From assembly GCA_036768485.1 (NCBI GenBank), contig JAVLUZ010000154.1:7731342-7795341 (forward strand): 64,000 bases of DNA. The letters run 5' to 3'. The DNA comes from Mermis nigrescens (Eukaryota; Nematoda; Enoplea; Mermithida; Mermithidae). Made by a program: the position numbers and the translations under genes. The notes beneath the pieces were generated by a model. That model was not told the origin of the DNA and ran no database searches. It saw only the letters and a list, made by a program, of their open reading frames with translations. Below are positions 56,379 to 64,000 of this stretch, piece by piece (position 1 is the first letter of the stretch; each line of letters starts with the position of its first letter).

Positions 56379-58228
56379 CTTGGCACGGAAAAATTTGTGA
56401 ATAAAAAGAAATTTGAAAAAAATCTAGAAAAAACACTGAAAATCATTAGTCCGTAAATGTTCCAAAAGAATTGGTAGACACCACACCGGGCGTGGGGAAG
56501 GGGGTTGGGGGTGTGCATCCCTCCGAGAAACCAAATACCCTCCCCCAGAAACCTAAATACCCCCTAGAATTCAATTTTTATATTTTTGTTTTATAGCAAT
56601 CTTTTGATGACAATGGATAGTGCTCGATGAGAAACGTTGAAAATGGTGTTTTTTCGCAATACCACCATATATTTTTAAGGCCATTTTTTGACCTCTGAAA
56701 AATCTTGACACCCTCCCAGAATTTTGTGTGCTCCCGACCTATAGTAGACACCCCAGAATAATGCTGACTAACCACGCATGGGCGTGAGAGGTGATTTGAG
56801 GGCTTGGGGGAGGTTTAACGCATCCAGAATCTCAAAATCTCCCGTAATACAGAAAAACCCCACAATTTAATTTTTAATTTTTTCGTTTTTTTTCGCAATT
56901 TTTTTTGTTGCGGATAGATGGAGTTTGATGAGAAAGGTAGAAAAATAGTGTTTTTGCACCTATATCGTCGATTTTCGGCACCTTTCGAGCTCTAAAAATT
57001 CTAGACCGCAGAATTCAGTCACGACCACGATCAATGTATGGTGCTGACTCGATTCTGGTAAATTGCGTCCGTGTTCCGAACCAGACAATCATGTGGGAAA
57101 TAATTGGGGTCTAAATCATTCACAAGGACGGAATGGAGAATTTTCTGGCAGAAATAAGAAAAAATAGGGTCAAGAACAGTCCGGAAATCCTAAATTCTCG
57201 CAAGAAATGCTTGAAATCAACCAAAAACAGTCAATTAAGCCTGTTTTCAAAATTAAGATTTTCAGGACCATATTAGCTCAAAATTATTTTTTTGTAATTT
57301 GAAATTCTTTAAGTTTTTCAAGGACTTATTTGATTTTACGTGATTTTGCTTTGCGGCAGATTAAATAAGTGCTGTGCTATAATCGTACCAATCTGCTTCA
57401 ACTGGTGAATGTTGATCATTAAAACTTATCTTTGTTCCAAGAATCATAAAAAACCGCCGCTTAATGAAAAACAGCTATCTCACAAATTAGAGAAATATGA
57501 AGTTTAGCTTTCTCACTTACGGTCACGACCACACAAGGCTCTTTATAATTAAATATCACCAACTAACTCGAAATAAATTTTCAACATTTGCTTAGCAATT
57601 TTTCTGTTTCTGATTTATCAAAGCTCCTCGCTCCAGAATTTGGATGCTGTCTAAATATGTTTATAGCAGAGCCGCTCTTATGGGCAGCGACCGAATTCTG
57701 TTGGGTCTAGGTGGTGTAAAACTGGTAAAAACAGAAAAAAACATTCCAAGGGGTCTATCAATTTAGGGGTTTAATTCGGTTCACAAGGGGATGTAAATCC
57801 CCCTCAAACCTCCACGCCCATGTGTGTAAGCCACTCTCTAAGCAAGCACCAAAAATATAATTGTTGCTTATATAATCGTTTTAATATTAAATGTCCGAAA
57901 ACTTAAAATAATTGAATTTTCAACTTCTTAAAATTGATCTATGTAAAACTCACTTGTTTTGACCCAAATACGATTTCGCCCTGCAATACCACGCTTCTAA
58001 TAGCTTATTCTGCACTACATTGTATAAGGATAACAAGTTTTTGACAGCAATGTCGCTTTCGTTTAGTCCAACGTCCCAATTTTGGCATTCCACTGCGATT
58101 TTTGCCTGCGAATAAAACGTTAACGTAAAAAAGAATTTCTCTTCATTTTTCGGACATGAATAAAATCGTTTTGAATTTCCAATAGAAATTTTTCGGTCAT
58201 TTGGCTTTCGACGTAATTTTCACGCGCC
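56162..58228 (-). CDS. Tetratricopeptide-repeat protein, partial
   Basis: Three exons are visible on the minus strand: 58228-58158, 58105-57954 and 56378-56162. The translation includes LEAWYCRAKSYLG and, in the last, WFTAIGQAYTGMNQLEMAKD followed by AYRKALLLDCNNRAAKDNL. These are TPR helices (W/A/Y/A/A spacing), which mediate protein-protein contacts. The second exon ends in phase 2 and the third begins in phase 0, so an exon between them is missing. Neither the start nor the stop is certain. Which TPR family it is I cannot say. Confidence 0.7.
56483..56743 (-). mobile_element. Family A MITE, copy 12
   Basis: Minus copy with a perfect 9-bp target duplication GTAGACACC at 56474-56482 and 56744-56752. 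The best evidence for the duplication size. Confidence 0.9.
56770..57040 (-). mobile_element. Family A MITE, copy 13 (diverged)
   Basis: Ends ACGCATGGGCGTG and AATGTATG. Flanks ATGCTGACT (56761-56769) and GTGCTGACT (57041-57049) match at 8 of 9 bases. Confidence 0.7.
57954..58105 (-). CDS. TPR exon
   Basis: Acceptor TTATTCGCAG, strong donor AA|GTGAGT, phases 0 to 2. Reads AKIAVECQNWDVGLN, then EAWYCRAKSYLGQN. Confidence 0.75.
58158..58228 (-). CDS. TPR gene upstream exon (tentative)
   Basis: Acceptor AATATTAG, weak donor CAT|GTCCGA, phases 2 to 0. Reads ARENYVESQMTEKFLLEI. The 52-bp intron to the next exon is very short. Confidence 0.5.
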
Positions 58229-58614
58229 CTAATATTAAAAATGCGTCAATATTTATTATTCCAGCTTTAATCGGCTCCAGGCGACTATGATTAAAACGGG
58301 CTGTTTTTGATTTAAAAATCATCTTAATTATTAAATTAATTTGGAAACACGTGAACAAATAAATATAATAAATATGAAATAAAGAAAAATAATGCGTAAA
58401 AATAAAAAGTTCAAATATTATGAAAAATAAATAATAAAACAAGTAACAAACACTAGTGTTCTTAATAGCAAAGAACGCAAACAATGTGTGAAGATATGTA
58501 GTAAGCTGAAACTTCAAAATTATCGTTGAACGTTTTCCAATAATTTCCATCTTTATCTCATCTTAGACTCCCCATTAACGCTAGGGTGTTGCTGATGCTA
58601 TATTTAATATTATT

Positions 58615-58688
58615 TATTTGCTCTTTCCGCCGATCCATAAGCTAATCGAGTCAAATCGATAACGTCGCGCATGCAGTCGCTCTCGCCG
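58615..58688 (-). CDS. Possible further exon of the TPR gene
   Basis: After CCCCAG the frame reads ESDCMRDVIDLTRLAYGSAE, resembling a TPR helix, but the frame soon stops (TAA) and I see no donor. Either an exon with an unusual donor or a chance frame. Confidence 0.3.
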
Positions 58689-58699
58689 CTGGGGTAAAC

Positions 58700-60470
58700 A
58701 AAGCCCATGATAAATAATCAAATAATCGGAAGATAATTAAAACCCAAAATTAAACGTGCGATAATATGCAAATTTTTGTCAAAGCCGTCGCCGGAAGTGG
58801 AAAATTTTAGGAGAAAATTCATGAAAAGTCGTTGCAGATTCGAGCTCGCTTCATTCTGACGAAGTCGCATAAAATCGAGTCTATTCGAGCACACATGCTT
58901 AAAGTATTACGTCGCCTTTGAGGTAGGTATTCTTTCTCAAATGCACGTATGTGTAATTCTTGAGAACAGCCATTTTTCGTGAACTTTGTATACGATGACG
59001 TCACGTGGAAAACTCGAGCGAAAATTTAGTTTTTTTCCATCCTTATCATGCGACTCGGATGATGATGTTGGGTGAGAATAAACACGTGAGGCGTGCGTGT
59101 ATCTCATTTGTGTTTGTCAATGCTCGCTTCCCACAGATATTAGGTGTATGTATCGTAAACTTCCGCATCACAAGTATTAGCCAAAAATGCCAAAAAAAAT
59201 TTTAAGGGCGGAAATTGTAGATAAAATTTTTAAAGGATACGCGCAAGATCGCAAGCTTTTAATGAAACACACAGTGATTGAGGTCTTGTCAAGGCATGTG
59301 CATAGCAAGGTGGAGGTTAGGGGGATCCCTAGACCCTACCAAAGAATGAAAAAATGGCAAATTTAATGGGAAAATGAATCAAAATGCAGACCGAAAATTG
59401 ATGAAAATTGAAAATTTCTCTTCAAAGAGCTTTAAATTGACCAGTAACTGTGGAAACACATAGTTTAAACCTTATTCTAGCTTTCATACCAATTTTCAAG
59501 TAATTATGGCCCGAGAAAACTCAATTTTTATTCCACCAGACAGGCTGACCCCTTACCCCACTAAATTTACTATGCTGTGCATCAGTAGTCTGGACTCCCC
59601 CGAGAATCTGAAAATGTGAAAGATACAATAGAACCATAATTAAATGTTTGGTGCGATATTTAGTGATTTCATCAGACCCTCCAAAATTTGGCTGAAACCA
59701 CACTGTACAAAGAAATTAATGTATTTGCCTACAAAACCGAAATTCTTTTGAGACAGACTTATTTGTATCACTACGACGCAATCTACGCTGTCTCATGCTC
59801 GAATAGGACGCTTCTTTGAGCCTCATTAGGTGGTAGCGTGCGTAGCCGCTACGCCTAGCAGAAATTTGAGTCTCGGGTATGATTCACCTAGCTTTGTCAA
59901 GTAGGGTTTACCTCATTTGCACAGAAATAATTGTATAGCATTAACCAATTAGTAGAAATCAGCCAACTTTGTTGACAAAAGTTGGATAGCATTAACCTGA
60001 CTTTGCTGTTCACCATTCAACAAAGTTAGGGCACTTGTGTTGAAAATTATTTTTCTAATTAACAATATAAATGGTTGTTTTGCTAGGTTTGAAACTTTTG
60101 AGAGTGAAGCATGAGAATTCTGGCTGGCTGGGGCAGCCCCAAAAATGTATCTCTTAATTTTTTTGTGACTACTTTGGCTTTAAATAGGTGGGTTACGTCA
60201 AAAACACATTTTTCGACCTTACGACGATGCTCTTCCTTTCGATAATATGAGAGCATAAAAATTTTCAAAAAATTACATAAAATCGAACAAAGTAAAGCCA
60301 AGAATGGCAATTAGGTGTGACTGGTGCTACAAATTTGATACTTTGGGGTCAAAAAATCATTTGCTTAAAATGCTTTAAAACAGCATATTTTTGAAAATTT
60401 CGAGAAATTGGAAATTCTGGAGAGCGCAGGTCAGCAGCGTTTGCGGGGGTCAATCGCCAGCCATTCTTAG
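58700..60470. other. Intergenic DNA with a family B fragment
   Basis: No exon seen. At about 60140-60330 there is a minus-strand family B piece (GTCAAAAACACATTTTTCGACC, then GATGCTCTTCC). Confidence 0.4.
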
Positions 60471-60477
60471 TAGAGGT

Positions 60478-60663
60478 CAGTTGCGAATCTAGGATTTTCC
60501 TAAGAGGGGGCGGTACCCCTAAGGGGGCGGAACCCTGACTTGGGCGGAAAAATTAGCCGTTTTAACCCGAAAATCGCTAAAAATCGCTCAAAAATGCTTA
60601 TTTTGGGCACTATTTTGGGCCAATGGGGGGGGCGGCCGCCCCCGCCCCCTAAATCCGCCCCTT
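60478..60663. mobile_element. hAT-type MITE, copy 2
   Basis: Same element as at 13356 (shared CTGACTTGGGCGGAAAAATT and TTTTGGGC blocks). Begins CAGTTGCGAATCTAGG. Flanked by GTAGAGGT (60470-60477) and TTAGAGGT (60664-60671), 7 of 8 matching. Confidence 0.8.
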
Positions 60664-61084
60664 TTAGAGGTCGATTCTCGAGCTCCTTTACTCCGATGGT
60701 CCTCGACGTAGTAGGATCCAAGATTTTTACATTGGAAAAATTTCCTCTGAATGTCGATCAATAAGAAAAAACGCATTTCTTGGCCAGGTCATAAATATCG
60801 TTTGGTGGTACATTTCAGCGTAAAACAATGAATTTGGTTAACAAATGGTAAAAATTCATAGGGATTGGTTAAACGGTTTGCGTCAATAAATTATCGGCTT
60901 GCTTAATTTTTCAGGTAACGGATCACTCATGCGCATTCCATCAACCACGTATTAGCTTGGGGTCTAAGGGTCTGAAAACCCCTACCCCGAAAATCTCAAC
61001 ACTCAAGAATCGAATTGTGGGTGCTAAAAAAATTTTCTAAATCTTTTTGGGGGAACGCTACACCAGACCAGATCATACATGTAT

Positions 61085-61420
61085 AGCAAGGGAACTCTGG
61101 GAGGGGAGTCAGGCCCGAAATTTTTTTAAAAAGTGCCTTTTTGGGCTTAGAAAACGATCGGTACACGCCTAAAACACTATATTTTTTGACGTGTCATACA
61201 ATGCTCGCTCTTTCTAGAACATAAAAACGTATAAGAAATCTCAGAAAAATTTAAAAAATTGTGTAAATTGAATAAAATATAGTCAAAAAATGTACATTTA
61301 GCTCAAAGCGCCCAAAATATGAGATTTTTGAGCAAAAAATGAGCTAAAAACGCCTAAAAAGGCACATGTTTTTCAAGTCTTACTACCTTTTACAAATAAT
61401 CGACAGTTCTGGGCGGGGGG
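61085..61420 (-). mobile_element. Family B repeat, copy 6
   Basis: Inverted: AAAGTGCCTTTTTGGGC, GTACACGCCTAAAACACTATA, GCTCAAAGCGCCCAAAAT, GAGCTAAAAACGCC, and a G-run end near 61415. Confidence 0.5.
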
Positions 61421-61424
61421 ATGG

Positions 61425-62055
61425 GTCGCAGTTATCTTGCGGGAGTTGAGGTCAGTTGCCATTCTTATGGGGTCAAACCCTCCCAAGAATACGTCTGCAC
61501 CAGACCCTCTTAGCTATGTACGTATCTTACATATGTGCGTAGTTAAGAATATTTTGATTAATCTTTTAACCGAACGTTTTTTAACACAACTTTTCCATCT
61601 ACTGAATTAGTCGTTGAATAACGTACTTAAAGGTATAACAGAGTATTGCACCATTTATTAATTTTTTCAATTCTTAGACTTTGCTGTTTGATTTTTCAAA
61701 TTTTTTTCCAAATTTTTTCGTAACTTTTTGCATTGGTTACTCTAATAGTTCCAGTGTGGGCGGACCAATATATCACAAGCTTTCTCTTCAACTTCAATAA
61801 TGGACATTTAATCTGACATAAGACAATGCATATTTGGCGGCCAGAGGCCAAGGGCGGTTAAAATTAAGAGTTTAAGAAAAACAAGATCTTGTATTCCGTA
61901 CTTTATCCGCCCACTAAACGAGTCGGAAAAACTAGACCAGCTTCTTTTGGTCGTCAAAAAGGCGTTCTTGTGTATATTTTTCATCAAGTATTATATGCGC
62001 CCTGAGTTTACTAAGTCAACAGCTTTATATTATTAGTGTTTTTCTCGCTATTGCC
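61425..62055. other. Upstream region of the EB/mucin-like gene
   Basis: No exon. CTTTATATTATTAG at about 62024 might be a TATA-like element for the gene starting at 62061, but this is weak. Confidence 0.3.
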
Positions 62056-62060
62056 AAAAT

Positions 62061-62115
62061 ATGAACCAATTATGCGTGGTACTTATTTGCTTAGCAGTTG
62101 TTATTGCTACAACGC
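62061..62115 (+). CDS. EB/mucin-like gene exon 1: signal peptide
   Basis: ATG followed by a hydrophobic core (VVLICLAVVIA), donor C|GTGAGT. Eighteen codons plus one base. Confidence 0.8.
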
Positions 62116-63402
62116 GTGAGTTACAAAAATCAAAAACTTTTTACTGTTTGTAAAATATGTATATGAGCACAATAGTGTTTAACAAATTTTCGGAAAGGAA
62201 TCTAGCAACCAATACAGCCCCAATTTAAATATGATTGGATATTCCTTGCTACGAGTATTCAATCTCCAACCCTGAGCAGACCACATTCTGAAAATCGTTT
62301 AGCTCTCGATTTTCTTAATTTTCGCAGTTTTTGGTTATGAATTCAAACCAAATATTTGTGGTTGTATACTTAAAATAATGATTTTTCCAGCTTTTCGTCG
62401 ATTACCACAAGTTTGTAGCCATAATTTGGCTGCTGCCTATCTGTAGTCCATGCGTTTCTTCAAAGCTGCACTTAGTAACCGAGAATGTCGGCTTACTATT
62501 AAATTTTCAGTTTCTGGTCCCAAAATTTCTGTACTACAGACGTCCGCCTAGCATCCTTAGTTTTTTGAACGCGTCAACATCAATTTGGGATAAACGCTAA
62601 TACTCTACGAATTCCTCATCTAAAAATCATCACAAATTTTTCGCACAAAATCTGTTACTGGGACACGGACGACAGAAACGCCTAGATGAGATTTTTAGAA
62701 GTAATACTCAGACACGCATGCGTGCAAAACACTTTTTTGATTATTTAAACACGCTCTTATCCCGACTTTACGTTAAATGATATTAGCCCGAGCAGGTATT
62801 GCTCAAACCCGTAACGGGATCTTTTATCCGAGTTTGAAATAGTAAAACTGACATTATTTTGCGATAAATTACAAATCGCGTTAAAATTATGGGACCCGTA
62901 CTAGTGTCGAAATGGATTTTATGTTTAATGACACTGGCAAAGGCAGGTTTTGCTCAAACCCGTAACGAAATGTTTTATTAGAGTCTTAAAAGCAAAAAAA
63001 GCGAAAGAAGCTTGCAATCAAAAATTACAGATTGCGTTGAATTGGTGGATCCGTACAAGTGCCAAAGCGGTTGCACCGACGATTCGCAATGTCCGCCGAA
63101 CGCTCGCTGCAGTCTGCTCGATGTCGTGTCGGCCGTTTGCGGCCAATGCGTGTGCCAGGACGGTTTCGTTCAAAAGGGCGGCAAGTGCATTGTCGGAGAG
63201 GCTAAAGGCAAGAAAACTAGCAAGAAAGTCAGTTCGACGACGTCGACGACCAAGACGTCGACGTCGACGTCGACATCAACGTCAACGTCAACCTCGACGA
63301 CAACGACGCCGACGACGACGACATCGACAACGACCAGAACGACGCCAACGACGACGTCGACGACAACGACGGGCACGACGACGACGCCAACGCCGACTCA
63401 AG
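62061..63402 (+). CDS. Secreted EB-module / Thr-Ser-rich mucin-like protein, 5' part
   Basis: Exon 62061-62115 encodes a signal peptide (MNQLCVVLICLAVVIATT) ending AACGC|GTGAGT in phase 1. Exon 63031-63402 follows acceptor ATTACAG in phase 1, joining as HCVELVDPYKCQSGC. It continues CPPNARC, CGQCVCQDGF and GGKC, a cysteine-rich EB-like module, then turns into about 70 residues of Ser/Thr runs with Pro, a likely O-glycosylated stalk. A donor CAAG|GTAACG in phase 1 ends it, so the gene goes on beyond what I can assign. The module is a clear relative of the exon at 38384. Secretion is inferred from the signal peptide; the function is unknown. Confidence 0.8.
62757..62905 (+). pseudogene. Decayed duplicate of the intron end and exon 2 start
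   Basis: A diverged copy, about 151-156 bp upstream, of the DNA that leads into exon 2. Both share GCTCAAACCCGTAACG, then AATTACA, and GGGACCCGTAC against GTGGATCCGTAC. In this copy the acceptor ACAG has become ACAA and conserved residues are lost, so it is a dead exon. Confidence 0.65.
63031..63402 (+). CDS. EB/mucin-like gene exon 2
   Basis: 372 bp, phase 1 at both ends. Nine cysteines in the first half, then a Thr/Ser tract encoded by ACGTCG/ACGACG repeats at 63230-63400. The simple DNA repeat suggests length variation. Confidence 0.8.
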
Positions 63403-63409
63403 GTAACGC

Positions 63410-64000
63410 GCGTTTTTCTTTCGGGATATAATCCATCCGGTTTAACCCGGGTTGAAGCGGGAAACGGTCAATACCATAGAGATGCACAGAGGCAAAATTT
63501 GGCATCAAAATGACCTCAAAAGCGGTATACGTGCTGAGAATAGCGTTGAAACGACTTTATTCTACAGCTTCTGTAAAACCAAGAACTTTTGAAGAAAGGT
63601 TTAAATTCTCATCCATTTTCGGCCTTTGTCTTGTCTCATTTTTCGAAGCAAATTTTACATTTTTCCATTCTGAGATCTAGACCGCTAATCCCCGATGAAA
63701 CAACAGGCATGGACAGCATGGAAATTCTGGTATACGTGGGAGGCAGGGGATTAAATACCTTTCCGGGCTCAAAAACAACTGATATGCGTTAAAAATACCA
63801 TTTTTTGACGTTCCTGATGACGCATTTTCTTTCTAAAACATAAAAACATAACAAAAATTTGCAGAACTTAAAAATAAATCAAATAGATTATACTTTTAAG
63901 CCAAAAGATCGCTGAAAACGCTTAAAAAATATCATTTCTACGATTTTTTGATAAATTTAAAATACCGGGTGGGGGGGGGTAAAAATATCTGAGGAGTAAG
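63410..64000. other. Downstream intron or intergenic DNA
   Basis: No further exon was found. From about 63750 an inverted family B fragment begins (CCATTTTTTGACG, GCTGAAAACGC) and ends with a G-run near 63970. Confidence 0.4.

Noticed and set aside
62950..63513. 187-codon Arg-rich frame over the Thr/Ser-rich exon
   Set aside because: Out-of-frame reading of ACGTCG repeats. The frame with the cysteine-rich module and matching splice phases is the real one.

Overview
The window looks like part of an animal nuclear genome, almost certainly a non-vertebrate metazoan; I cannot place the lineage. The reasons are split genes with GT-AG introns of 50 bp to several kb, extracellular EB-like and PAN/apple modules, an F-box/LRR gene, a ZFAND4-type gene, and a heavy load of eukaryotic transposons. 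By eye the DNA is AT-rich, and the real exons stand out as GC-richer islands. Most short ORFs are translations of repeats. Exon models were built by hand from splice motifs, reading phase and protein pattern. No transcript evidence was available.

Layout. 1-6.2 kb: no gene; repeats, including a striking tandem array of 225-bp LTRs (2817-4213). 6.2-23.2 kb, minus strand: a ZFAND4 (ubiquitin-like plus AN1 zinc finger) gene in seven exons. Its introns hold many MITEs, a Harbinger-like element, two fold-back Penelope-like remnants and simple repeats. 23-27 kb: repeat-derived DNA. 27.47-32.99 kb: one hAT element with a perfect 8-bp target duplication. It holds an internally deleted hAT transposase and carries a decayed LINE. 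33-38 kb: mostly gene-poor. 38.4 kb, 41.5-45.0 kb and 62.1-63.4 kb, all plus strand: cysteine-rich secreted-protein genes or exons, largely built of phase-1 exons. One adds a PAN domain and another a Thr/Ser-rich mucin-like tail. 39.67-40.57 kb: an internally deleted two-gene PIF/Harbinger element. 45.4-54.9 kb, minus strand: an F-box/leucine-rich-repeat gene with about 1 kb of AAT repeats in one intron. 56.2-58.7 kb, minus strand: a TPR-repeat gene (partial).

Functional reading. ZFAND4-like, F-box/LRR and TPR genes are cytosolic or nuclear housekeeping-type proteins, two of them linked to ubiquitin. The EB/PAN genes encode secreted or surface proteins and may be dispersed relatives. I see no operon or co-regulated system. 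The unusual content is in the mobile DNA: a TRIM-like LTR tandem array, an abundant MITE family (called A here) with 9-bp target duplications, nested hAT/LINE insertions, and fold-back Penelope-like copies with a 43-bp flanking duplication.
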